Positions 23,023-31,722 of a stretch of 32,507 bases of DNA are shown piece after piece (position 1 is the stretch's first letter; each line of letters opens with the position of its first letter). A program made the position numbers and the translations under genes. Source of the DNA: Bacteroidota bacterium (lineage in GTDB: Bacteria; Bacteroidota; Bacteroidia; Flavobacteriales; Flavobacteriaceae); contig JAJRPS010000032.1 of NCBI GenBank assembly GCA_024280635.1, positions 1-32,507 of the forward strand, written 5' to 3'. The notes below the pieces were generated by a model. The model did not search any database. It saw nothing but the letters and a program-made list of their open reading frames with translations, and was not told the origin of the DNA.

Positions 23023-24148
23023 TATTTTTCTTTAGATTATTAAAGTAATAGAGTAAGTATATAAAAATTGGTACAATCATATATTTTTGCCTGTTTACCA
23101 ATCCTAAATTATATATTAGATATGAATTTACAATTAAAAATATTAGGCAGTATAAAAAAAGTACCTTAAGTTTAAATGACTTTTTAAAATGCTGATAATT
23201 AAATACTATTATGAATTTTATAAAAAGTATGAAAAAAAATAAATTTTCAAAGGACACATATAATTGTCCTATTCCTTTCGCATCATAGAAAAAAGGTCTA
23301 AACAGGTAAGCAAATATTTTTTCTAGCCACCCCATTTGCTTGGGATCCAAAAAAGAACCTTCTTTTTTGTAATGTGAATAATAGCTAACATTATCTAGAC
23401 GTTCTGAAAAATATGTCATAATATCTATTTTTAATAAGTATAAAATTAAAAATCCAGCTATCAATCCAAAAAACATCAACCCTATCAGCAGTAAGAAACG
23501 TTTTGACGAATTAATCTTTTGAAAGGAAAAGACAAGTGTTATAGCTAATAAAGCAAAAATTAGCAAATATGGTCTAACAAAGACTAGAATTAAAATTGGC
23601 AATATAACTTTTATATAAATAAATTCTTTCCTTATAAATTCTCTTAACAAAAACATTGTTGCCATAAAGGTAAGACTATCTTTTCCTAAAAAAGACATCC
23701 AAACATGATACATTGGCAAGAATAAAATTAAATATTTAATGTCTACAGACCCAATTTTCAGCACTTTAAATTGCAATAACATATCATATAATAACAAAAA
23801 AGAAACTATTGAAAAAATACCAAAGAAAATAAAAATCGTATAGTAATTAAAAAATAGGTAGTTTACAAATGGGTATATTAAAAATCGAATTGAAGTAGAG
23901 CTTACTCCAAATAAACTAAACCATGTCTCCGCCTCCTGTGCATGCAAAAAATACATCGGAGGGTCCGAATGAGTTCCTGCAGAAAAAAAAGCAGATATAT
24001 ATGTTAAACCGATTTGGAAGACAACTAAAAAGAAGACAATTGGTAATGATATATGTTTTTTTTTTGCATACTTAAAGGCAAAATGAAATATTAAAATAAT
24101 TAAGACTAATTGAATAATTATATTATATGCAGTATATATTAATTCCAA
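23003..24148 (-). CDS. Multi-pass membrane protein, paralog B, putative glycan polymerase or GT-C
   Basis: 381 residues with about ten hydrophobic segments. It shares with paralog A: GTHSDPPMYF, WFSLFGVSSTSIRFLIYPFV, LPMYHVWMSFLGKDSLTF, FVRPYLLI, LFRPFFYD, SFENLF and YNLGLVNRQKYMIVP. A TTG at 24148 is the start: an in-frame stop lies two codons upstream and the first internal ATG is at about residue 65, so a shorter protein would lose the first helix. The start is two bases after the stop of the acetyltransferase gene. Function unknown; see paralog A. Confidence 0.8.
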   Translation of the reverse strand: MELIYTAYNIIIQLVLIILIFHFAFKYAKKKHISLPIVFFLVVFQIGLTYISAFFSAGTHSDPPMYFLHAQEAETWFSLFGVSSTSIRFLIYPFVNYLFFNYYTIFIFFGIFSIVSFLLLYDMLLQFKVLKIGSVDIKYLILFLPMYHVWMSFLGKDSLTFMATMFLLREFIRKEFIYIKVILPILILVFVRPYLLIFALLAITLVFSFQKINSSKRFLLLIGLMFFGLIAGFLILYLLKIDIMTYFSERLDNVSYYSHYKKEGSFLDPKQMGWLEKIFAYLFRPFFYDAKGIGQLYVSFENLFFFILFIKFIIVFNYQHFKKSFKLKVLFLYCLIFLIVNSYLIYNLGLVNRQKYMIVPIFIYLLYYFNNLKKNNVKAIE

Positions 24149-24151
24149 ATT

Positions 24152-24721
24152 TTATATTTTTTTTAATTGCTTTACGGGTACTCCTCCGTAAATATAGCAG
24201 GATTCTAAATTTCTATTTACTACTGCTCCTGCAGCAACAATTACTCTCTCATGTATTGTTATTCCGCTAAGCACTCTAACTCCACAGCCAATCCAAACAT
24301 CATCTCGTATTTCTAACCCATTTTTTATTATATCATTATATTTAATGGGTCTCTTTTTATCTAAATAAGTATGTGTGCCTGAAAGTAATGTTGAATTATG
24401 GGCTATAGAAACATTTGAACCTATGCTAATTTCTCCACCTGCATCAATATAACAGTTGTCATGGATTGAAACATTTGAACCCAACTCAAGAAAATTCCAA
24501 CCTTTAATAGTTACATTTGTTCCTATCACAACATTATCTTCACAAGTTTTAGCTCTAACTTTTAAAATTAAATACCTCAACAAGATAAATGGCAGTTGAG
24601 AGTAAGGCTTACTCATATCCCAAAAAAATTGCAATAAAAATTTAGGAAATATTCGAAATATCACAACCAATATATTAATTATCGGCTTCACTTTATTATA
24701 TAAATTTCTCTTGTTATTCAT
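24152..24721 (-). CDS. Hexapeptide-repeat acyltransferase
   Basis: 189 residues. A hydrophobic N-terminal segment (about 12-50) is followed by left-handed beta-helix repeats from about 64 (VVIGTNVTIKGWNFLELGSN). NSTLLSGTHTY holds the catalytic-type His, and IGCGVRVLSGITIHERVIVA and GGVPVKQLKK form the end typical of maltose/galactoside O-acetyltransferase-like enzymes. It probably O-acetylates a sugar of the glycan using acetyl-CoA. Its ATG overlaps the deacetylase stop by four bases (ATGA), so it is translated from the same operon. Confidence 0.87.
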   Translation of the reverse strand: MNNKRNLYNKVKPIINILVVIFRIFPKFLLQFFWDMSKPYSQLPFILLRYLILKVRAKTCEDNVVIGTNVTIKGWNFLELGSNVSIHDNCYIDAGGEISIGSNVSIAHNSTLLSGTHTYLDKKRPIKYNDIIKNGLEIRDDVWIGCGVRVLSGITIHERVIVAAGAVVNRNLESCYIYGGVPVKQLKKI

Positions 24722-25695
24722 CGTTTGTTAAAATACTTATTATAAATATCTATCATGCTAGAAGATCTCATTTGATACTTTTCATGCAAAAAAGTATAAT
24801 GATTTATTATTTCCTTTAAACTCTCCATTGATTTTTCTGGATTCTCTCCAAAGTTATGTGGGTGCCACCACAAATGATAACATTTATTATTTTTTGCAGC
24901 ATCTGTCATTTCATTTTTAATTCTAATATTTCTTAGCTTATTTAGTACTGAAAATTTACTTATGGGCTTTAAAAACCTACTTGACGGCAATAAAACTAAT
25001 TTATTTGCATAGGTCTCTATTTCACTAATATCATACACTGTATTTGTAATTGGAAAATAACAATCTAATGTTCTTACAGCTTTTTTTATAAAAGTTTCTT
25101 TCTTATTTATATCCCAAAACCAATCTTTTGGATTCGCTCTTACTACATTAATATCATGACTAAGACAATTTTCTAAATATTCTTTATTAAACTGATTTCT
25201 AGGAAAAACTAAGGAATAGCATTCTGACTTTAACCTCTTAATCTGTTTGTCAAATAATTTAAGGTCTAACTCAAAATCTGCTTTACCTTGTCCCTCTTCT
25301 AAGCAGTAATAATGAGAAAATGTATGAGATGCTAACTCCTGTCCTTTTGTTTTAAAAATTTCATCTATCAATATTGGTGCAAAATGACAAACTCCATTTA
25401 AAAGTGATTTTTCATTCTCACCTCCCCATACATATGCAGATAATTTTTTATTTAAATAGCAGGGATATAACTCTGGTTTTATTTCCTTCCATTTTTCATA
25501 GTTTTCTAAGAATAACATTCCAACAGTTGCCCATGTAGCATTTATATTGCTACTAGCAAAGATTTCTAGTATTTTTGGAATTACCATTTTGGTTTTTGTG
25601 AAATATTTCACATTATCCTCAACAATCATCTTATCAAAAACACCCCAATGTAACTCAAAATCTAATGATATTATAAATTCTCCTTTTTTCATCAT
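24718..25695 (-). CDS. NodB-type polysaccharide deacetylase
   Basis: 325 residues from ATG 25695 (MMKKGEFIISLDFELHWG). That start overlaps the previous stop by four bases, while an ATG at 25728 lies deeper in the upstream gene. FIISLDFELHWGVFD holds the first metal Asp and the catalytic-base region in the variant SxDFE form, and LASHTFSHYYCLEEG holds the HxxxH metal ligands. WWHPHNFGENPE near the end carries the last catalytic His. The family removes N- or O-acetyl groups from sugars. With no signal peptide, it would work on a cytoplasmic lipid-linked intermediate (inference). It lies between two acyltransferase-type genes. Confidence 0.85.
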   Translation of the reverse strand: MMKKGEFIISLDFELHWGVFDKMIVEDNVKYFTKTKMVIPKILEIFASSNINATWATVGMLFLENYEKWKEIKPELYPCYLNKKLSAYVWGGENEKSLLNGVCHFAPILIDEIFKTKGQELASHTFSHYYCLEEGQGKADFELDLKLFDKQIKRLKSECYSLVFPRNQFNKEYLENCLSHDINVVRANPKDWFWDINKKETFIKKAVRTLDCYFPITNTVYDISEIETYANKLVLLPSSRFLKPISKFSVLNKLRNIRIKNEMTDAAKNNKCYHLWWHPHNFGENPEKSMESLKEIINHYTFLHEKYQMRSSSMIDIYNKYFNKR

Positions 25696-26735
25696 ACCGT
25701 ATCTGAATCTGAATAGCTTAAGTACCAATTTTCTCTTTTACTCAATAACTTAGCATTTGTAGAACTCAGTAACCTATACCCAAAATGTAACTCTATTGGC
25801 TTTAACTTCTCTGGAATCTTAAAAAACCCATTTTTTTTATAACTTTTATAATTAGGAGAAAAACTAAAGCACCAACTCAATATAACATCAGCCTCGTCTT
25901 TCTTAATTTGTTTTACAGCAAACCCTAACAATTCTTCGCCTACCCGAGGAATTAATGGGTCATAAATTAACTCCATAATATAGCCTATTTTACCGTTATG
26001 TTTTTCTTTTACACAAAAAACAACAAAACCAATATACTTATTATCTTCGTCATATGAATGAATAATTCTATAATTTTCATTTGGCTTTTGCAAATATCTC
26101 CATGTTAAATAAGACTGATCTCTTTTTATAGAAACCGAAAAATGTTTTGAAAAAATTGCCCAAACTTGGTTTACGTCTTCTGAAAATGAAAAATCCTCCA
26201 GCAATCTATATTTATAGTTAATTTTCCTTTCCAATAAGGGCAATTTTAAATTTGGGATCCAACGTAAATAACTTATTTTACTAGAAAAATATTTTGTATT
26301 TAGTGGTTTTATTAAAAAAGGTAATGGGTCATGATTTTCCCATTCCAACTTCTTAGTAAACCCATGAATAGAATTCCCATTTGGAAACCCATAAACTAAC
26401 TCTAATTTTTCTTGCTTTCCTTTTTCATATACTAAATTAGCCAAATGAGTAAAAAGTCCTTTCCCTCTATAATTTATATCTGTAATTGTATCTAATGATT
26501 GTGCAGCTAAAAAATCTTTATTACCTATTTGAAAAACAACAGTTGAAATTGCGTATATTCCTGCTGTTCGCTGCTTAGCATCATCTCTTGCAATAATCGT
26601 AAAATCATTTGGTAGCTTGTTTTTAAAAAATTGCCAAATGATATTTTGTTTATTCTTAGTTCCTCCATTTTCTGAAAAACAACTTGTATAATCTTCTAAA
26701 TTATCACCCCTTAAACTAATATAATTAAATTTCAT
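25692..26735 (-). CDS. GNAT-fold N-acetyltransferase
   Basis: 347 residues. DTITDINYRGKGLFTHLANL near residue 90 is the acetyl-CoA-binding motif A (RGKGLF) of GNAT enzymes, and YGFPNGNSIHGFTKKLEWEN follows the style of large GNAT proteins found in glycan loci. The second half, from about 170, looks like another degenerate GNAT-like domain (YIGFVVFCVKEKHNGKIGYIM). It may acylate an amino sugar or attach an amino acid (inference). It overlaps the flippase gene by 11 bases and the deacetylase by 4. Confidence 0.75.
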   Translation of the reverse strand: MKFNYISLRGDNLEDYTSCFSENGGTKNKQNIIWQFFKNKLPNDFTIIARDDAKQRTAGIYAISTVVFQIGNKDFLAAQSLDTITDINYRGKGLFTHLANLVYEKGKQEKLELVYGFPNGNSIHGFTKKLEWENHDPLPFLIKPLNTKYFSSKISYLRWIPNLKLPLLERKINYKYRLLEDFSFSEDVNQVWAIFSKHFSVSIKRDQSYLTWRYLQKPNENYRIIHSYDEDNKYIGFVVFCVKEKHNGKIGYIMELIYDPLIPRVGEELLGFAVKQIKKDEADVILSWCFSFSPNYKSYKKNGFFKIPEKLKPIELHFGYRLLSSTNAKLLSKRENWYLSYSDSDTV

Positions 26736-27984
26736 TTTTATTCGTTTTTAAATAATAAAAGTAACTTATAAAATACAATATACATATTATTGTTTCAGTA
26801 TATATAAGGTAATTTACAAATTTATATATTGTTAAATTATTTTGATTTAAAGTTACCATTATAATTAATAACACTAAACCTATTACACTTATTGGTACTT
26901 TTATATAATGTTTTCGCATACAAGTTAACGAGGTGCTTAAAAAAGAATATAAATACGAAATACCGCTAGAAATTGCTATCAGGAATAACAATTTACTATG
27001 TTTAGCATATTCTTCCGTAAATAAAAACCTTAATATATACTCTCCTGTATAATTTAAAATTATTACTAAAAATCCCCCTATAAAAGCCCCTAAAATCACT
27101 AGTTTTAAAACCAATTGATTAAATTTTTTTATTTTATTTAACCCATATAGGTTTGATAATTTTGGTTCTACCAAATTAATTATTTGCGTTAATATTTGCC
27201 CCCCTATTGCCTTAAAATATATTATTGAACCGAAAATTGCTAAAGTTTCTAATCCAAAATATTTTTTAACAGATAGATTAGGGTAACTTTCATAGTATTT
27301 CATAACAATTTCAAGGAAAAACAATGTCCAAGCAAAAAAGAATATTTTCTTTACTTTTTTAAAATTAAAATACTCCTTAAATCGTAAAAAGTGCAAATCT
27401 TTTTTTCTAGCCATTGGGATGTCAAGAAAAAGGAGTACCGATAATGATATCAATACCCATGCTAGTATTACATTTTCAAATTTAAAATTTAAAACTAATC
27501 CTAAATAAACTACAGCTATAATTAAAATACCATTTATAGTTTTTGACACTCCTATAAAGACCATCTCTTGCTTTTTTTGATATACAGCATGACACATTTC
27601 CGACTGACTTTCAATGATCTTAATAAAAAGAATTAACATCAATATTGGTATTTGTTCTATATTAGATAAATATGCAATGATAAGAACACTTAATACTGTT
27701 ATTACATTCCCGATTATTCGCAAACTATGATAATCTTGTATTTTTAATTGCTCGTCCGTTTCTGTTACAAAAAGACTTCTTAACTGTAAGTTTAGTGGAA
27801 TAAAAATTGGCTTTATAAAAGTTAAAGCGTAAATATAAATACCCACTTCTTCTTGTGAGTAATTTTTAGTAAATAATATTAAAATTAAATACTGTATACC
27901 ATAATAAAAAAAATTACTAAATACTAAAGAAATAAAATTTGCTTTATTTTGATTTGACTTTATAAAACTATCAACCTTACTCAT
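26725..27984 (-). CDS. Polysaccharide flippase, Wzx/PST type
   Basis: 419 residues with about twelve to fourteen hydrophobic segments. The N-terminal NFISLVFSNFFYYGIQYLIL, TKNYSQEEVGIYIYALTF and LNLQLRSLFVTE match the Wzx/MATE-like polysaccharide transporter family in pattern. It should flip undecaprenyl-linked oligosaccharide across the inner membrane. Positively charged residues face the cytoplasmic loops (FKEYFNFKKVKK). ATG 27984 overlaps the wzy stop by eight bases (ATGAGTAA), the same junction as between pglC and pglD. Confidence 0.88.
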   Translation of the reverse strand: MSKVDSFIKSNQNKANFISLVFSNFFYYGIQYLILILFTKNYSQEEVGIYIYALTFIKPIFIPLNLQLRSLFVTETDEQLKIQDYHSLRIIGNVITVLSVLIIAYLSNIEQIPILMLILFIKIIESQSEMCHAVYQKKQEMVFIGVSKTINGILIIAVVYLGLVLNFKFENVILAWVLISLSVLLFLDIPMARKKDLHFLRFKEYFNFKKVKKIFFFAWTLFFLEIVMKYYESYPNLSVKKYFGLETLAIFGSIIYFKAIGGQILTQIINLVEPKLSNLYGLNKIKKFNQLVLKLVILGAFIGGFLVIILNYTGEYILRFLFTEEYAKHSKLLFLIAISSGISYLYSFLSTSLTCMRKHYIKVPISVIGLVLLIIMVTLNQNNLTIYKFVNYLIYTETIICILYFISYFYYLKTNKNEI

Positions 27985-29277
27985 AATTCTCTGTTGTTCT
28001 CGCCATTATCACATTTCTTTTAATGAAAAAACTATTAAATAGTCCGAAAAAATAAACACCATAAATCCTATCTAGCACATTTTCAAATAAAAAATTTATT
28101 AAAATTAAACTAATAAATACTACAAATAAAACATCTTTTTTATCTATAGACATATTGATATTATTAACTATTAACCCTAAAAAAAGAAGCAAACATATTA
28201 AACCTCCAGCAATTGTAAAAGACAGATACTGATTATGAGTATTATAATTATTGTTCTTTAATATATCATACGTTTTATTCGACTTGTTTTTATAACAATT
28301 ATTCAACTCCTGTTGCTGGTCACCTATCCCTACACCAAAAATTATATGTTTTTTTGACAACTCCCATCCGCATTCCCATATTTCTTGCCTAAAATCATTT
28401 TCAATTTTAATTTTAATTTTTTTACCCTGTTTTTTTACAGTCTCAAAATTCATACCTATTAAAATTAATGTCACAAAAGTAACTACAAAGGCAATTACTT
28501 TTCTTTTTAATAAATAACTAACGCTTAAAATAATAGCACCAAATACAAAACCAATAATATTAGGTAATGATTGCATATAAAATACGAAGAAGCTTATTAT
28601 AATTAATGAGATGAATAGAAACAAATTTATGTAAATCTCATGTTTTTTATGCAATAATTTATAAATAATTATCAACCCAGACAAAGCTAATGATAAAGAA
28701 ATATATGCTTTATGGAAGAACAAATATATTTTAAAATCCCTTGAAGACCAATTAAAAGGTACGTTATATGGTGTTAACACAAATATTTCTATTTTTTTAA
28801 ACATATTTGCATCAATCAAGAACATCATTTTTTTAAATGATAAAATATCAATCGCAATGTTAAAAACATACACGCATAAAGCTATGTTGACAATAACAAA
28901 AACTCCAAGTAAAAACTCCATCGATTTTTCTGTAATATTCAAAAACCTCAAAAAGGAAATTGGAAAAATCAGTAGAAGAATTAGTTTCAATATTTCCCGT
29001 AAACCTTCATTGAAATTTTGAGAATATATTAATGAAAAAATAAGTGCTAAAAAAATAAAAATGACAGTAGTAATTCTTTTTTATTATATTTTGTTTGCTT
29101 TTTATTTCGAAAATTAATACTAATTACAACTACAGAAACCGAAACACCTATAAAACCAATTAATTTAATTGGAAGTAAAGGAAACAAGAACAATATACAT
29201 AACAAAATGAAATTAAAACTTTCAAGTTTCGTTAATTTCTTAAATAAAAAATCTAACACAATTTGCTTACCTCTCAC
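27977..29277 (-). pseudogene. Wzy/O-antigen ligase-type polymerase gene, split by a one-base frameshift
   Basis: Two frames together encode one family-like protein. The first (29277-29047, 76 residues) has KLTKLESFNFILLCILFLFP and LPIKLIGFIGVSVSVVVISI, then SFLFF and a TAG in a T7 run (A7 on the plus strand, 29049-29055). One extra T would fuse it to LALIFSLIYSQNFNEGLREI and on into the second frame without a stop, giving 433 residues, a normal Wzy/WaaL length. The second frame carries DFRQEIWECGWELSKKHIIF, GVGIGDQQQELNNCY and NTHNQYLSFTIAGG, the Wzy_C-type signature region. A start at 28990 would need a TTG with no family support. It could be a real mutation, phase variation, or a sequencing error. 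Confidence 0.75.
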
Positions 29278-30271
29278 AATACCATTTTACAGTTTTTTCA
29301 ATCCCCTCAGTAAACGAATATTTTGGATGATACCCAATTAATTCTTTTCCTTTTGAAATGTCCGCTAAAGAATGTACTACATCTCCTGCTCTATTAGGTC
29401 CGTGATTTATTTTTGTTTTGTCTGATGCAATACTCAACGCTTTTAAACCTGATTTTATTGCTACTACCAAGTCATTTAAATTGATGTTTTCACCATACGC
29501 TACATTATAAATTTGATTTACCGCCTTTGGATGATCGGATAGTGCTGCTTTAATATTGGCTTGCACTACATTTTCAATAAAAGTAAAATCACGCGAATGC
29601 AAACCATCACCATTTATGGTAATATCTTCTTTATTCAAAAACTGACCAATAAACTTCGGTATTACTGCTGCATACGCTCCATCTGGATCTTGACGTTGCC
29701 CAAACACGTTAAAATAACGCAATCCAATAGTTTCCAATCCGTAGGTTTTATAAAAAACATCGGCATACAACTCGTTTACATATTTGGTTACTGCATACGG
29801 TGATAAAGGTTTTCCTATTTCATCTTCTACTTTTGGCAACCCTGGATGATCCCCATAGGTAGATGAACTTGCTGCATACACCATCCGTTTTACGGTGCCA
29901 GATTCTTTTGCGGCAACCAACATATTCAAATGCCCCGAAACATTTACTGCATTGGTCGTTATTGGGTCATTTATAGAACGAGGTACGGAACCCAATGCTG
30001 CTTGATGCAACACGTAATCTACATTAACCATTGCTTTTTTACAGGTTTCCAAATCTCTAATATCACCTTCAATTAACTCACAACGGGAATCTTTTAAAAA
30101 AGGTGTTATGTTTTTTAAATGCCCTGTTGCAAAATTATCTAAAATGATAACTTTTTTAACTTCGTGTTTTAAAAGGTATTCTACTAAATTAGAACCGATA
30201 AATCCTGCTCCACCTGTTACTAAAAAGGTAAATTGTGATAAATCTTTGGTATGATATGCTGTTTGATACAT
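29267..30271 (-). CDS. UDP-HexNAc C4-epimerase, WbpP/TviC-like
   Basis: 334 residues, extended SDR family. GGAGFIGS (20-27) binds NAD, the catalytic Tyr159-xxx-Lys163 is in SPYAVTKYVNELY, and SSSTYG (135-140) holds the Ser/Thr. The opening FTFLVTGGAGFIGSNLVEYL with LDNFATGHLKNI matches WbpP/TviC, which interconverts UDP-GlcNAc/GalNAc and their uronic acids. Together with the dehydrogenase encoded just upstream it would supply UDP-GalNAc-uronic acid. It ends within the first codons of wzy (11-base overlap) and starts three bases after the dehydrogenase stop. Confidence 0.88.
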   Translation of the reverse strand: MYQTAYHTKDLSQFTFLVTGGAGFIGSNLVEYLLKHEVKKVIILDNFATGHLKNITPFLKDSRCELIEGDIRDLETCKKAMVNVDYVLHQAALGSVPRSINDPITTNAVNVSGHLNMLVAAKESGTVKRMVYAASSSTYGDHPGLPKVEDEIGKPLSPYAVTKYVNELYADVFYKTYGLETIGLRYFNVFGQRQDPDGAYAAVIPKFIGQFLNKEDITINGDGLHSRDFTFIENVVQANIKAALSDHPKAVNQIYNVAYGENINLNDLVVAIKSGLKALSIASDKTKINHGPNRAGDVVHSLADISKGKELIGYHPKYSFTEGIEKTVKWYCER

Positions 30272-30274
30272 TTA

Positions 30275-31555
30275 TTATAATCTTTTCGTTACTATTGATT
30301 CTGGCAATGTTCCTTTTACATCATACACTACTGCATTTTTGTTTTGCAATGCTTTTAAATCTAATTTCTTAAATTTATCATGCGCTACGGTATGTATAAT
30401 GGCATCGTATTTTTTACCTGTAATGTCTGCTACGGTATCCATACCATATTCATGTTGTACTTCTTCGGCATTTGCCCACGGATCATATACCTCAACATCC
30501 ATGTGAAAATCTTTTAATTGACGATACACATCAATTGCCTTGGTGTTTCTAATGTCTGGGCAGTTTTCTTTAAAGGTAATCCCAAGCATCAATACTTTTG
30601 CATTTTTTACTGGAATTTCATTCTGTACCAACAACTTCAACACCTCTGTTGCTACATATTCGCCCATAGAATCATTTAAGCGTCTTCCTGCTAAAATAAT
30701 TTCTGGGTGATAGCCTACTTCTTGTGCTTTTTGTGCTAAATAGTACGGGTCAACACCTATACAATGTCCGCCAACCAATCCTGGTTTAAAAGGAAGAAAA
30801 TTCCATTTTGATGCTGCTGCTGCCAATACCGCATGGGTATCAATATCTAATTTATTAAATATTTTTGCCAGTTCATTTACAAAAGCAATATTAATATCAC
30901 GCTGTGCATTTTCTATCACCTTAGCAGCTTCTGCTACTTTTAATGATGGAGCTAAATGCGTACCTGCTGTAATAATCGACAAGTATAACTCATTTACTAC
31001 CGCTCCTATTTCTGGAGTAGAACCTGATGTTACTTTTTTAATTTTGGTTACCGTATGGGTTTTATCTCCTGGATTAATGCGTTCTGGCGAATATCCGCAG
31101 AAAAAATCTTTATTGAATTTTAATCCACTTTCTTTTTCTAAAACAGGCACACAATCGTCTTCTGTAACTCCTGGATATACGGTAGATTCATAAATGACGA
31201 TATCTCCTTTTTTTAGTACTTTACCAATTGTTTCCGAAGCTTTAATTAACGGTGTTAAAATAGGACGGTTATTTTTATCTACTGGTGTAGGTACGGTTAC
31301 AATATATACATTACAAGATGCTAAATCTGAAGTATTGCAACTTAGTTTTATTCCGTTATCTTCTAAATTTAAAACCGATTGCAAGTTTTCATCTGAAACC
31401 TCTAAAGTAGCATCATGTCCGCCATTTAAAGCATTTACTCTACTTTGATTGATATCAAAACCGATTACTTTATATTTTTTAGCAAATTCTACTGCTAAAG
31501 GTAAGCCTACATATCCTAAACCAATTACGGCAATTTTTTTATCTTGTAAATTCAT
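30275..31555 (-). CDS. UDP-HexNAc 6-dehydrogenase, WbpO/TviB-like
   Basis: 426 residues. IGLGYVGLPLAVEFA (11-25) is the NAD site, and YESTVYPGVTEDDC is typical of the UDP-GlcNAc/GalNAc dehydrogenase branch. Lys207 lies in SLKVAEAAKVIENAQRDINI. Cys265 in LVGGHCIGVDPYYLA is the catalytic thiol, and LGITFKENCPDIRNTKAIDV is in the UDP-binding C-terminal domain. It oxidises the sugar C6 alcohol to a carboxylate with two NAD. It is the first gene of the polysaccharide operon, with 167 bases to scoA and no clear consensus promoter in that gap. Confidence 0.92.
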   Translation of the reverse strand: MNLQDKKIAVIGLGYVGLPLAVEFAKKYKVIGFDINQSRVNALNGGHDATLEVSDENLQSVLNLEDNGIKLSCNTSDLASCNVYIVTVPTPVDKNNRPILTPLIKASETIGKVLKKGDIVIYESTVYPGVTEDDCVPVLEKESGLKFNKDFFCGYSPERINPGDKTHTVTKIKKVTSGSTPEIGAVVNELYLSIITAGTHLAPSLKVAEAAKVIENAQRDINIAFVNELAKIFNKLDIDTHAVLAAAASKWNFLPFKPGLVGGHCIGVDPYYLAQKAQEVGYHPEIILAGRRLNDSMGEYVATEVLKLLVQNEIPVKNAKVLMLGITFKENCPDIRNTKAIDVYRQLKDFHMDVEVYDPWANAEEVQHEYGMDTVADITGKKYDAIIHTVAHDKFKKLDLKALQNKNAVVYDVKGTLPESIVTKRL

Positions 31556-31628
31556 TATTCTTATTTTATACTTATTTGAAAAGGTAATTAAATATGTTTC
31601 TTTACTCTTCTTTGCTTTTTTATTTATT

Positions 31629-31652
31629 GTTGTCAGTTGTGGTTTTCCCTTT
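31629..31652 (+). repeat. GTTGTCAGTT...TTTTCCCTTT tract between scoA and the polysaccharide locus
   Basis: Reads GTTGTCAGTTGTGGTTTTCC then CTTT. It resembles GTTGTCAGTTTTCCCTTT at 17692-17709 at the other end of the locus, with a four- to six-base insertion. Both are followed by CTTTA and a T-rich run. The rest of 31556-31722 is pyrimidine-rich on the plus strand and holds no ORF. Confidence 0.45.
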
Positions 31653-31722
31653 CTACTTTATAATTTTTATCTATTCACTTTCTACTCTACAACTTTACAA
31701 ACTTTTTTCTATTCCCGACCAA

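Noticed and set aside
28990-28992. TTG at 28990 as start of a separate wzy gene
   Set aside because: The frame continues upstream with family-like residues up to the T7 run, and the 76-codon ORF before it supplies the missing N-terminus.
31556-31722. Consensus promoter for the polysaccharide operon
   Set aside because: No TAnnTTTG with a TTG at proper distance was found on the minus strand, so none is called.
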